Notes under the pieces: generated by a model
What the model was told of the DNA's origin: nothing
The model's database searches: none
Seen by the model: only the letters and a program-made list of their open reading frames with translations
Made by a program: the position numbers and the translations under genes
DNA from: SIG459 sp045631645
GTDB lineage: Bacteria; Bacillota; Clostridia; Oscillospirales; Oscillospiraceae
NCBI GenBank assembly: GCA_045631645.1
Contig: JAZQVC010000017.1
Coordinates: forward strand, 1 to 64,000
Length of the DNA: 64,000 nucleotides
Direction of reading: 5' to 3'
In this document: positions 8,711 to 16,385 of the stretch, one piece after another
Position numbering within the stretch: position 1 is the first letter of the stretch
How the letters are laid out: the number at the start of each line of letters is the position of its first letter

Positions 8711-9532
8711 ATGCCTGAACTTAAATGTCCTGTATGCGGCGCCGAACTTTCCCGGGAGGAAAGAAGTCTCCGGTGCGAGAAAGGTCATAGCTATGATATG
8801 GCGAAACAAAACTATGTGAATTTGCTTATGAGCAACCGCTCTTCCGCAAAGCGCCACGGTGATGATAAGCTTATGGTTCGCGCCCGCAGAGATTTTCTGG
8901 AAAAGGGTTATTATCTTTTCCTGAGAGATGAAATTTGCCGCCTTGCAACGGAGTATTGTGGCGAGAGCGTGGAGTTTCTGGATGCGGGATGCGGAGAAGG
9001 TTGGTATACCTCCGCCGTTAAGGAAGCATTGGAGCGCGAGGGGAAAAGCTGCGCCGCTCTGGGTGTGGATATCTCCAAGGAGGCTCTTGCCTTCGCAGGA
9101 AAGCGGGATAAAAGCCTCTCCCTTGCTGTTGCAAGCATCAATGCCCTGCCTGTGGCTGACGAAAAATGCAATCTTTTGCTGAATGTGTTTGCTCCCCATG
9201 ATGATGGCGAGTTTCGCCGCGTGCTGAAAAAAGGCGGAATTCTTATAAAGGTAATGCCTTTGGAAACTCACCTTTTTGGTCTTAAAAAGGCGGTATACGA
9301 TAATCCTTATCTCAACGGCAGCGCCGAGTATGCTCCCGAAGGCTTTGAGACCGTCTGCCGCAGCGAGCTTCGTAACATGATATGCCTTGAAAGCAGCGAG
9401 GATATACAAAACCTCTTTATGATGACACCTTATTATTATAAGACGGGAAAAAGCGACCAGGAGAAGCTGCAAAAGCTCTCCAGTCTGGAGACGGAGGCGG
9501 ATTTTGCCGTCTGTGTCCTCCGCCGCATATGA
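8711..9532 (+). CDS. rlmA: 23S rRNA (guanine-N1)-methyltransferase, RlmA family
   Basis: A 273-residue enzyme of the RlmA(I)/RlmA(II) family, which methylates N1 of G745 or G748 in 23S rRNA hairpin 35 near the peptide exit tunnel. The N-terminal zinc finger is LKCPVCGAEL then RCEKGH, followed by the family sequence YDMAKQNYVNLL. The SAM-binding Rossmann motif is FLDAGCGEGWY (about residue 89). The stretch LNVFAPHDDGEFRRVLKKGG and LIKVMPLETHL also match the family. Of two in-frame ATGs, 8711 is preferred because GGGTGGG at 8698-8704 can serve as ribosome-binding site; 8696 has none. Type II members (TlrB) confer tylosin resistance; which subtype this is cannot be told by eye. Confidence 0.85.
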   Translation: MPELKCPVCGAELSREERSLRCEKGHSYDMAKQNYVNLLMSNRSSAKRHGDDKLMVRARRDFLEKGYYLFLRDEICRLATEYCGESVEFLDAGCGEGWYTSAVKEALEREGKSCAALGVDISKEALAFAGKRDKSLSLAVASINALPVADEKCNLLLNVFAPHDDGEFRRVLKKGGILIKVMPLETHLFGLKKAVYDNPYLNGSAEYAPEGFETVCRSELRNMICLESSEDIQNLFMMTPYYYKTGKSDQEKLQKLSSLETEADFAVCVLRRI

Positions 9533-9586
9533 CAAAAATGCCTTGCCTTTTCAATATGTATATTGTAAAATGGCAAGGCTGAATAA

Positions 9587-9663
9587 GCTTCCGTAGCTCA
9601 GCAGGATAGAGCGTCCGCCTCCTAAGCGGAAGGTCGTGGGTTCGAATCCCGCCGGGAGTGCCA
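9587..9663 (+). tRNA. tRNA-Arg (anticodon CCT)
   Basis: A 77-nt cloverleaf: acceptor GCTTCCG / CGGGAGT with U-G wobbles, D arm AGCTCAGCAGGATAGAGC, anticodon stem TCCGC / GCGGA around loop CTCCTAA, T arm GTGGG TTCGAAT CCCGC, and an encoded CCA end. It reads AGG codons. Confidence 0.95.
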
Positions 9664-9709
9664 GAAAAGAAACACCTTTTGTCTACCGGACAAAAGGTGT
9701 TTCTTTTCT
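9664..9709 (+). terminator. Terminator after tRNA-Arg
   Basis: A very long stem with arms of about 20 bases (GAAAAGAAACACCTTTTGTC and its complement) directly after the CCA end. Confidence 0.9.
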
Positions 9710-9766
9710 ATGAAATAAGTCCCTTTTGCAGTCAAGACAAAATGTTTCATAATCCAAAGGATTATT

Positions 9767-9805
9767 TCATATTGCGTAGCAGTATTTCATTCTATATGTT
9801 ATAAT
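9767..9805 (+). promoter_or_regulatory. Promoter block A (39 nt, recurs at 37265-37303)
   Basis: The block ends in GTTATAAT, a clear -10 element, and contains ATTTCAT at a fixed nine bases before the -10 hexamer, with GCGTAGCA further upstream. There is no normal -35 hexamer. It is 31/39 identical, without gaps, to the block before the MazG gene and shares its downstream half with the one before ywlG. Confidence 0.55.
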
Positions 9806-9824
9806 ATTCGCAGAGGTGATCCAT

Positions 9825-10100
9825 TTGAAAATTCACGGTGTAAAAAGAGAATGGTCAAGACCGTTTTGGGTTCGATTCAAGAAGCATTATTGCCCAAATT
9901 GCAAAGGATTACTTATAACAACCAAAGTATCAAAGATACTTAATTCGGAGTCTGAAGAAGCCACAAACTTTGATTTTTCAGCCGGTGATTTCTCCTCTGC
10001 TGTAGGAAATATCAAATTTATTTGGACAGAGTTTTTTTGTGCCGCTTGTAACAAAACATATTCGTTACAAGAAATAAGAGATAACGAGAAAAAAGCCTAA
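9825..10100 (+). CDS. Small uncharacterised protein with two CxxC zinc-ribbon pairs
   Basis: A 91-residue protein with YCPNCKG near residue 23 and CAACNKTYS near residue 73, four cysteines spaced as in a zinc ribbon. Between them is an acidic, aromatic stretch. I do not recognise a family. TTG 9825 is chosen because AGAGGTG at 9812-9818 is correctly spaced, whereas the GTG at 9816 overlaps that site. It is preceded by promoter block A and ends inside its own terminator, so it is a single-gene unit downstream of tRNA-Arg. The region is visibly AT-richer than the surrounding genes, hinting at accessory origin (inference). Confidence 0.6.
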   Translation: MKIHGVKREWSRPFWVRFKKHYCPNCKGLLITTKVSKILNSESEEATNFDFSAGDFSSAVGNIKFIWTEFFCAACNKTYSLQEIRDNEKKA

Positions 10101-10121
10101 CGCTTTGCGTTGGGCTTTTCT
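10089..10121 (+). terminator. Terminator overlapping the end of the zinc-ribbon gene
   Basis: Stem AAAAGCCTAACGC / GCGTTGGGCTTTT with loop TTT and one U-G pair; the stop codon lies in the left arm. Confidence 0.85.
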
Positions 10122-10205
10122 GTTAAACCCACCCCATAGCTGCAGGTGATTTCATTGAAAAGCTTTCTGATTTATAATATAATGAGCAAAAAGGGGGGGT
10201 ATCCA

Positions 10206-10700
10206 ATGCTCAATGAGAAGTTCATTCATAATGATCCGGATGCTTTTTCCGGAAAAGAACTAAGTCTGCATGACTGCACAGCCACAGACATTGTATGTGA
10301 AGATGGCATACTCCGCTTTGGCTTCCCTGAAGGGTTTTGGGTATGCCTCGGTCATCCCGAAAATGAGTATGGGAAAGTGATAAGAACGGGACGCTCCGCG
10401 GCGGATTTCAAAGTTAAAAATATTGACGATATAACCGTAAGCGTGATCACGCGAAGCCTATGGCGGCGTCGGAGTAATGCAAGCATCGAAACATGGAGAA
10501 TAGAGCAACTTATTTCCACGGTGAACAGCGGCAAATGTTCAATAGAATTCATTACCCAGTACAGAAGCAACTTTGAGCAGCTTTGGCACTGTGTACTTCA
10601 CTCAAAGAGAAGACCTTATTATAGAGAATGTCGCTTGCATTTGCCGGAGTCCGAAGCGGTTTTCCGTTGGAATGATCTTCGTTCGGATCACGAATGGTAA
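10206..10700 (+). CDS. Uncharacterised protein of 164 residues
   Basis: The protein starts MLNEKFIHNDPDAFSGKELS and is soluble by appearance, with no signal peptide or membrane segment. A glycine/aromatic-rich stretch (LRFGFPEGFWVC) is followed by a beta-rich region and a C-terminal basic part with LHSKRRPYYREC. The pattern is reminiscent of small immunity-type or hypothetical proteins of gut Clostridia, but no family is recognised. ATG 10206 is chosen because a run of seven G at 10193-10199 is the only ribosome-binding site. A TATAAT at 10174-10179 lies about 30 bases upstream. Codon use and GC content differ from the housekeeping genes around it. Confidence 0.55.
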   Translation: MLNEKFIHNDPDAFSGKELSLHDCTATDIVCEDGILRFGFPEGFWVCLGHPENEYGKVIRTGRSAADFKVKNIDDITVSVITRSLWRRRSNASIETWRIEQLISTVNSGKCSIEFITQYRSNFEQLWHCVLHSKRRPYYRECRLHLPESEAVFRWNDLRSDHEW

Positions 10701-10798
10701 GGATGCTCTCAAGTGGGAAGTTCTGATGCGCTGAAATGCAACAAGTGAATTTATAGAGGCGGTGTTATCATTCCACTGATTGAAGAGAGGAGTCGCCA

Positions 10799-11497
10799 AT
10801 GAAAAAAGTATCATCTGTTTTGATATGGACATTGTTCATACTGATGGCATTCCGTCCGGCAGGAATTCTGATAGCTTCGTGCTTCGGCTACAGCTTTGAG
10901 CTTATTAGCATACCTGCTTATACAGTCGCCATAGCCGTGTTGTCCGTCTGCACCTTCGCTTTCGACATTGCAGCCGGGGACAAGGAGAAGGCAGCAGCTC
11001 TTTACATCGTCACAGCCATTCTCACGCCACTGTCTTTGGTCAGTTGGATAATAAATATTTTTGTGTGTTGTAAAATCGTGGTGGCGGTAAGCGGCCTTGT
11101 ATCTGCCATATTCTGCTGCTGTCTTACAGTAAGATACAGAAAAAATTTGGGAATGAAAATTACAGCAGCAATACTCTATGCGTTGCTGATACTGTTTTTT
11201 TGCTACCTGAGCTTTTTTGTGTTGATATTTGGCAATATCGGAGAGACAAAGATTATCGAAAGCCTTGACTCCCCAAGCGGGGAATACTATGCGCAGGTGC
11301 TCTCAGTTGACCAAGGTGCCCTTGGCGGAGACACGGTTGTCACAGTATATAAGCGAAGCGGAATAGACCTCTTCCTCCTGAAAATTGAGAAAAAACCACA
11401 GACGCTTTATTATGGACAATGGGGTGAATACATACGAATCAGCTGGGCGGATGAAAAGTGTTTGTATATAAACTCCGTTAAATACAATGTTGAATAG
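10799..11497 (+). CDS. Uncharacterised membrane protein with a DUF5412-like C-terminus
   Basis: A 232-residue protein with four or five hydrophobic helices in the first 145 residues and a soluble C-terminal part of about 85 residues. The latter holds SLDSPSGEYYAQVLSVDQGA followed by GGDTVVTVYKR, a pattern known from DUF5412-type membrane-anchored proteins of Bacillota, and then ISWADEKCLYIN. The soluble part is predicted to be beta-rich and extracytoplasmic or cytoplasmic depending on helix count. GAGAGGAG at 10784-10791 supports the ATG at 10799. Function is unknown; the neighbouring two genes are also unknown and there is no shared operon evidence. Confidence 0.6.
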   Translation: MKKVSSVLIWTLFILMAFRPAGILIASCFGYSFELISIPAYTVAIAVLSVCTFAFDIAAGDKEKAAALYIVTAILTPLSLVSWIINIFVCCKIVVAVSGLVSAIFCCCLTVRYRKNLGMKITAAILYALLILFFCYLSFFVLIFGNIGETKIIESLDSPSGEYYAQVLSVDQGALGGDTVVTVYKRSGIDLFLLKIEKKPQTLYYGQWGEYIRISWADEKCLYINSVKYNVE

Positions 11498-11502
11498 TTA
11501 AA

Positions 11503-11540
11503 CAAAAAAAGCAGGTCTTGAAAAAGACCTGCTTTTTTAT
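11503..11540 (+). terminator. Terminator of the DUF5412-like gene
   Basis: Stem AAAAAAAGCAGGTCTT / AAGACCTGCTTTTTT with a GAAA loop. Confidence 0.9.
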
Positions 11541-11586
11541 TTGCTGCTAACGGCAGGAAGAAAAGGTTTTTAGCCTCAAAAGCCAT

Positions 11587-11626
11587 ATTTTTGTTTCGTC
11601 GTACATATAATATATGAAACAAAAAT
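11587..11626. repeat. 11-bp inverted repeat in the gap before the V-ATPase operon
   Basis: Perfect arms ATTTTTGTTTC (11587-11597) and GAAACAAAAAT (11616-11626) with an 18-base AT-rich loop. It lies about 200 bases upstream of the V-ATPase promoter; no gene is seen between 11541 and 11941. Confidence 0.6.
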
Positions 11627-11666
11627 AAATATTGAAAACGCAGGGAAAATTGCAAAATGACCATGT

Positions 11667-11713
11667 GAACAAGTTCGTTTTTGTGCAAAATAATAAGAAC
11701 AGGTTCGTTATTG
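11667..11713. promoter_or_regulatory. Pair of GAACnnGTTCGTT direct repeats, candidate operator
   Basis: GAACAAGTTCGTTTTTG (11667-11683) recurs as GAACAGGTTCGTTATTG (11697-11713). Each copy contains the palindrome GAACnnGTTC, and the copies are exactly 30 bases apart, about three helical turns. They lie 85-131 bases before the V-ATPase -35 hexamer. A DNA-binding regulator is inferred. Confidence 0.5.
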
Positions 11714-11797
11714 ACGGAAAATGCGTAAAAAATATAGTTAAAATGCACAAGTGGCGATTATAAATGTGGGGGAATTTACAAACTTTCCCATCGAGTC

Positions 11798-11826
11798 TTG
11801 CAAAAGAAAAAGTCTTGCCCTATAAT
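11798..11826 (+). promoter_or_regulatory. Promoter of the V-ATPase operon
   Basis: TTGCAA (11798-11803), 17-base spacer, TATAAT (11821-11826). It predicts a leader of about 110 bases. Confidence 0.8.
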
Positions 11827-11874
11827 TCAAAATAGGATAATTTCTGGATTTAAAGCGGTGACTGTAATTCGAGG

Positions 11875-11899
11875 TTCGACGGCTTGTAATTCCGTCGAA
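11875..11899 (+). promoter_or_regulatory. Leader hairpin of the V-ATPase transcript
   Basis: Perfect 8-bp arms TTCGACGG / CCGTCGAA around a 9-base loop inside the predicted 5' leader, 43 bases before the first start codon. No T-run follows, so it is not a terminator. Confidence 0.6.
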
Positions 11900-11941
11900 T
11901 TTCAGTATATATACCCTTATCCCTCTGGAGGTGTAAATCTA

Positions 11942-12256
11942 ATGTATATTGAATCCATAGTGTCCATTTCCGAGACCGAGGAGAAAGCCCGCAAAATGAA
12001 AGCGGAGGCTGCTCTTGCCGCCAAAAAGCGCGTTGCAGATGCCCGCACCAAGGGCGAGGCAATGGTTGCCGAGGCTGCTGCGAAAGCTGATGTCGTCGTT
12101 GCGGATATGGGCAAGGCCGCCGAGGAACTTTCCCTTGCAGGAGCAAAGGAAATGGCCGGCAGCGGCGAAACGAAAAAGGCAGTTATGCGTGCTCGTGCCG
12201 AAAAGCGTATGGATGAGGCAGTGGCACTTATAGTTGAAAGGATAGTGAAAGGCTAA
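11942..12256 (+). CDS. ntpF: V/A-type ATPase subunit G/H (peripheral stalk)
   Basis: A 104-residue, almost wholly helical protein rich in Ala, Lys and Glu (KARKMKAEAALAAKKRVADA), as expected for the H/G subunit whose right-handed coiled coil pairs with subunit E to form the peripheral stalk of the rotary ATPase. CTGGAGGTG at 11924-11932 precedes the ATG at 11942; more upstream in-frame codons lie in the untranslated leader. It is the first gene of the operon and its stop TAA overlaps the ATG of the subunit I gene by one base. Sequence alone gives weak family identity; position as first gene before subunit I supports it. Confidence 0.8.
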   Translation: MYIESIVSISETEEKARKMKAEAALAAKKRVADARTKGEAMVAEAAAKADVVVADMGKAAEELSLAGAKEMAGSGETKKAVMRARAEKRMDEAVALIVERIVKG

Positions 12257-14226
12257 TGGCAATAGTCAGAATGCAGAAGCTCCATCTGCTGGCTGCCAAA
12301 TCCCGGAAGGAAGAGATTCTTACCGAACTCATGCTTCTGGGCTGCGCCGAGATCAAGGAGCAGAGCGAACTGCTTTCCGACCCGAGAATGGCTGAAATCC
12401 TGACTCGGGAAAAAAGCGCTCTTCCCGCTCTGCGACAGGAAAAGGCGCTTTTTGGCGACGCGGTGAAGCTCTTGGATAAATATGCCCCCGATCCGCCTCC
12501 CTTCCTTTCTGCAAAGCCCATTGTATCCGAGTCTGAATTTATGGATGAGGACAGGCTTGTTGAAAGCAGGGAGATAGCGAAGAAAATTGTGGAGCTGGAT
12601 GAATCCATCCGCAACCACTATCTTGAGGAGGGCAACTGCGGCACTTTGATCGAGGTGCTGCAGCCTTGGAGAAAATTCAGTGTTCCCCTTGAATATAGCG
12701 GCAGCGCCCATGTGGGAATGAAGCTTGGCACAATACCCACGGTGTCCGACTTTGAGGGAATGAAGCTTGAGCTCGGTGATAAGGTTCCCGAAACGGAAAT
12801 CGCGGAAATATCTTCCGACGAGCACACTCGCTTCCTTTGTATTTTCTATTATAGACCATGCGAGGAAAAGGTTTTTGAAATTCTCCATTCTTATGGTTTT
12901 GCAGTTCCTCCCTTCGGCAACGTGGAGGGCACAGCGGCGGAAAATCTGGTAGCGCTGAAGGAAAAACTTCGCAAGATTCGTCTTGCACGCGCGCTGGATG
13001 AAACCCACCTTATCTCCTTCGCGGAGGACCGCCAAAGACTGCAGGAAGCTTATGACCTTGCGTGCACCCGCGAGGCAAGAGCAGAGGCAATGGAAAATCT
13101 GGCATACACCGAAAGCATTGTGTGCCTTGACGCATGGGTGACTGAGCCTGAACACGATAAGCTGGTTGAAATTATGGAAAAGTTCGACTGCGCTTATATG
13201 TTCGATGAGCCTGAAGAGGAAGAATATCCCGAGGTTCCCGTTAAACTGAAGAATAATTTCTTCAGCAACGGCCTTAACATGGTCACCAATATGTATTCTC
13301 TGCCCCAGTACGGAACGGTTGACCCCAACCCCCTTATGGCGCCTTTCTTTATATTGTTCTACGGAATAATGATGGCGGATATGGGCTATGGTCTGCTGAT
13401 GGTTCTCGCTTCCATTATAGCTATGAAGAGAATGAGACCCAAAGAAGGAATGCTCCATTTCTGCAATCTCCTTTTCTGGGCAGGTATTTCCACCTTCGTT
13501 ATGGGCGCGCTCACCGGCGGCTTCTTCGCCGATGCACCTTATCAGGTGGTCCACATGATAAACCCCGAGAGCACATGGCAGGGTCTGCCCTATTTGTTCA
13601 CACCCTTAAACCATACAATTTATGTTCTCGCAGGTTCTATTGTTCTTGGCTTTATCCATCTGAACGCCGGTCTTGTTATTTCCTTCGTTCAGAAGGTGAA
13701 AAAAGGAGATGTCCTGGGCGGAATTTTCTATGAAGTTGCCATTTGGCTCATCTTCATCGGCGCGGGAATCATGGTTCTCGGTTCTGCACTTGTTCTTGAA
13801 ATTGCAGCATTGAAAACTGCAGGACTTGTGGTTCTCATCCTTGGCGCTGTGGGACTTTTCTACGGCGGAACAAGAGACAAAAAGGGCATGGGAAAACTCA
13901 CCTCCATCTTCGGAACTCTCTATAACGAGCTTACAGGATGGTTCGGCGACCTGCTTTCCTATTCCCGTATTATGGCGCTTATGCTGGCAGGCAGCGTTAT
14001 CGGTCAGGTTTTCAACACCATAGCTGCTATGTTCGGTAATGCAATACTGTTTATCATTATATTTATTATAGGTCATGTGCTTAACTTTGCGCTTAACCTT
14101 CTGGGCTGCTATGTCCACGATCTCCGTCTCCAGTGCCTTGAGTACTTCGGAAAGTTCTATACCGATGGCGGCAGACCCTTCAAACCCCTTAAAATTAAAT
14201 CCAAATATGTAGAAGTCAGCAAATAA
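12256..14226 (+). CDS. ntpI: V/A-type ATPase subunit I (a subunit)
   Basis: A 656-residue protein with the two-part build of subunit I: an N-terminal cytoplasmic domain of about 340 residues rich in coiled coil that holds the peripheral stalks, and a C-terminal membrane domain with seven or eight helices beginning near NPLMAPFFILFYGIMMADMGYG. The membrane part carries the family sequence ELTGWFGDLLSYSRIMAL with the conserved arginine that faces the rotor ring acid, and ends in FVHDLRLQ-like CYVHDLRLQCLEYFGKFY. It forms the ion half-channels together with the K ring. It begins at the overlapping TAATG junction with the upstream gene. Confidence 0.95.
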   Translation: MAIVRMQKLHLLAAKSRKEEILTELMLLGCAEIKEQSELLSDPRMAEILTREKSALPALRQEKALFGDAVKLLDKYAPDPPPFLSAKPIVSESEFMDEDRLVESREIAKKIVELDESIRNHYLEEGNCGTLIEVLQPWRKFSVPLEYSGSAHVGMKLGTIPTVSDFEGMKLELGDKVPETEIAEISSDEHTRFLCIFYYRPCEEKVFEILHSYGFAVPPFGNVEGTAAENLVALKEKLRKIRLARALDETHLISFAEDRQRLQEAYDLACTREARAEAMENLAYTESIVCLDAWVTEPEHDKLVEIMEKFDCAYMFDEPEEEEYPEVPVKLKNNFFSNGLNMVTNMYSLPQYGTVDPNPLMAPFFILFYGIMMADMGYGLLMVLASIIAMKRMRPKEGMLHFCNLLFWAGISTFVMGALTGGFFADAPYQVVHMINPESTWQGLPYLFTPLNHTIYVLAGSIVLGFIHLNAGLVISFVQKVKKGDVLGGIFYEVAIWLIFIGAGIMVLGSALVLEIAALKTAGLVVLILGAVGLFYGGTRDKKGMGKLTSIFGTLYNELTGWFGDLLSYSRIMALMLAGSVIGQVFNTIAAMFGNAILFIIIFIIGHVLNFALNLLGCYVHDLRLQCLEYFGKFYTDGGRPFKPLKIKSKYVEVSK

Positions 14227-14240
14227 GGAGGAAATAAAAA

Positions 14241-14738
14241 ATGGAATTTATCAATGCTATTATGAACGGTCAGTTTACAGGCCTTGCAATAGGTCTTCTT
14301 GGCGCAGGCCTTGCAGCCTGCCTTGCAGGTGCAGGTTCTGCACGCGGCACCGGTGTTGCTGGTGAAGCAGGCGCAGGTCTTCTCACTCAGGATCCTTCCA
14401 AGTTCGGTAAGGTTATGATTATGCAGGTTATTCCCGGCACCCAGGGTCTTTACGGTCTGGTTGTATGGTTCTTCGCAATCATGCAGATGGGCGTTCTCGA
14501 CGGAAGCGCAGTTAACCTCAGCTTCATTGATGGTTGCCGCTACTTCGCAGCATGCCTGCCCATGGCAATCGGCGGCGGCATTTCCGCAGTTGCACAGGGT
14601 AAGGTTGCAGCTTCTTCCATAAACATTCTTGCAAAGAAGCCCGACCACTGGTCCAAGGGCATGATCCTTTGCATCACCGTTGAGTTCTACGCAATTTTGT
14701 CTCTGCTTGCATCTATGCTGATGCTCCTCAACATCTGA
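14241..14738 (+). CDS. ntpK: V/A-type ATPase subunit K (rotor ring, Na+-type site residues)
   Basis: A 165-residue double-hairpin proteolipid with four transmembrane helices, as in Enterococcus NtpK. The sodium ligands known from the Enterococcus hirae ring (Leu61, Thr64, Gln65, Gln110, Glu139) have counterparts here: IPGTQ gives Ile64 (a backbone ligand), Thr67 and Gln68; AVAQGK gives Gln119; ITVEFYAI gives Glu148. Only the second hairpin carries a carboxylate, as expected for this duplicated form. This supports Na+ rather than H+ as the coupling ion (inference from residues). AAGGAGG precedes the ATG. Confidence 0.95.
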   Translation: MEFINAIMNGQFTGLAIGLLGAGLAACLAGAGSARGTGVAGEAGAGLLTQDPSKFGKVMIMQVIPGTQGLYGLVVWFFAIMQMGVLDGSAVNLSFIDGCRYFAACLPMAIGGGISAVAQGKVAASSINILAKKPDHWSKGMILCITVEFYAILSLLASMLMLLNI

Positions 14739-14768
14739 TTTGCCATAAATAGTTAAGGCGGTAAGAAA

Positions 14769-15368
14769 ATGAACGGAATTGAAAAAATAACCGCACGTCT
14801 CATACGCGATGCTCAGGCTGAGGTTGATGCAATCAACGCCGAGGCTGATGCCCAGTGCGCCGCCATTTTGGCTGAATATGAGGCTAAGGCCGCTGAAGAG
14901 TATGAAAAGCGCATCGCAAAGGGCGAGGCGGATTGCGCCGTGCGCGGCGAGCGTATGGCTGCTGCTGCAGATATGGAGCAGCGCAAGGCTCTTCTTGCCT
15001 TCAAGCAGGAAATGGTCGGAGAGGCTTTTGAAAAAGCTGCCGAGGCAGTTGCAGGTCTCCCCAGAGAGAAATACATCGAGTTTTTCGCCTCTATGGCTGC
15101 CAAGGCTGCAATCAGCGGCAAGGAAATGCTGCTGTTTTCCGAATCTGACAAAGGGGATACAGGCGCAGAGATAGTCGCCGCGGCAAACGCCATTCTTGCC
15201 GAAATGGGCAAGACCGCTGAGCTTAGTCTGGCGGATGAAACCCTTGAGGTTCCCGGCGGATTTGTTATGCGCAGCGGAAATATTGAGGTTAACTGCACTG
15301 CGGAGATTCTTGTGCAGCTTTCCCGCTCTTCCCTCTCCTCTCAGGTGGCGGAAATACTCTTTACTTGA
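14769..15368 (+). CDS. ntpE: V/A-type ATPase subunit E (peripheral stalk)
   Basis: A 199-residue protein with a long N-terminal coiled coil rich in Ala and Glu (about residues 10-100) and a C-terminal globular part with LPREKYIEFFASMAAKA and VPGGFVMRSGNIEVN, the family's signature before the end of the protein. It partners subunit G/H in the peripheral stalk and binds the top of the catalytic head. It lies 30 bases after ntpK with a weak AAGGCGGTAAG ribosome-binding site. The lower ribosome-binding quality after K fits the need for many more K copies (inference). Confidence 0.9.
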   Translation: MNGIEKITARLIRDAQAEVDAINAEADAQCAAILAEYEAKAAEEYEKRIAKGEADCAVRGERMAAAADMEQRKALLAFKQEMVGEAFEKAAEAVAGLPREKYIEFFASMAAKAAISGKEMLLFSESDKGDTGAEIVAAANAILAEMGKTAELSLADETLEVPGGFVMRSGNIEVNCTAEILVQLSRSSLSSQVAEILFT

Positions 15369-15386
15369 TTATAGGAGGTTAAGGAT

Positions 15387-16385
15387 TTGGCTGACCTCAA
15401 AAAAAGCGATAGCAGCAACTATCTTTTCCTGACTGCCATGCTCCGCGCCCGCGAGGCAAGCATGCTGGGCAGCGACAAGCTGGAGCGAGTTCTTTCTGCT
15501 CAAAGCTTTGCCGAAGCCTGTGCCATAGCTGCCGAAAGCGGATATCCGGATATGAACGGAATGAGCGTGAGAGAGGTGGAAGATGCTCTCTCCGCCCACC
15601 GCAGGGAAGAGATAGAGGACGTGGCTCTCGTAGTTCCGGATAAGGAACTTGTGGACCTGTTCCGACTGAAATATGATTATCATTCTGCCAAGGTAATGGT
15701 AAAGTCCGACGGCGTGAGCAAGCAGCTTCTCTCCTTCGAGGGACGCGTTGAAGCCGCGGAGTTTCTGAAAGCTTTTGCAAAAAATGAGCTCGTTATGCTT
15801 CCCACCGCTCTTGCGGAGGCAATCGACGATGCCAAGCATATGCTTGCCAGAACAGGCAACCCCTGCCTTGCGGATTTGATTTTGGACCGCGCATATTTTG
15901 CGGAAATGTCTCAGCTGGCGGAAAACGCTCAGCTGCCCTTCGCGAAAGACTATGTGCGCCTTATAATCGACAGCACCAATCTTAAAGTTCTCATCCGCTC
16001 CCGTATTGCGGGAAAGCGCCACGAGATTATCGGTGAGCTTCTTTTCGATGGCGGTAGCATTCTCAAAGAGAGCATCATAGCCGCAGCGGAAAATGATGAT
16101 GAGATAATGCGCCTTTTCGCAGGCGCAGGACTTGGAAATGCCGTTGAAAAGGGACTGCTTGTTATGAACGGCGGCAGCATGACCGCCTTCGAGCTTGCCC
16201 TCGATAACGGCATAAACGAATACCTCTCCGACGCGGTGCGCATCGGATTTGGCCCTGCGGCTGTTATCAGCTATCTTGCAGCGGTTGAGAACGAGGTAAT
16301 GTCTCTTAGAATAATATTGACGGGACGCATCATGGGCATAAGCTCCGAGGCGCTCCGGGGAAGGCTGCGTGAAAGTTATGTATAA
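15387..16385 (+). CDS. ntpC: V/A-type ATPase subunit C (rotor adaptor, d-like)
   Basis: A 332-residue all-helical protein of the V-type subunit C/AC39 family, the funnel-shaped adaptor joining the central stalk to the K ring. Family features include YLFLTAMLRAREASML near the N-terminus, FRLKYDYHSAKVMVK (about 90-105) and the C-terminal AAVENEVMSLRIILTGRIMG. It starts at TTG 15387, supported by AGGAGGTT at 15373-15380 with a six-base spacer. Its end overlaps the next gene. A nonstandard start in a stoichiometric operon gene may help tune the amount made (inference). Confidence 0.9.
   Translation: MADLKKSDSSNYLFLTAMLRAREASMLGSDKLERVLSAQSFAEACAIAAESGYPDMNGMSVREVEDALSAHRREEIEDVALVVPDKELVDLFRLKYDYHSAKVMVKSDGVSKQLLSFEGRVEAAEFLKAFAKNELVMLPTALAEAIDDAKHMLARTGNPCLADLILDRAYFAEMSQLAENAQLPFAKDYVRLIIDSTNLKVLIRSRIAGKRHEIIGELLFDGGSILKESIIAAAENDDEIMRLFAGAGLGNAVEKGLLVMNGGSMTAFELALDNGINEYLSDAVRIGFGPAAVISYLAAVENEVMSLRIILTGRIMGISSEALRGRLRESYV

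Noticed and set aside
9587..9663. Attachment site at tRNA-Arg
   Set aside because: No second copy of the tRNA 3' end was found downstream to 12 kb and there is no integrase gene nearby.
11667..11713. LexA (SOS) boxes at GAACnnGTTC repeats
   Set aside because: The known Bacillota LexA box is GAAC-N4-GTTC; here the spacer is two bases in both copies, so they are reported only as unknown operators.
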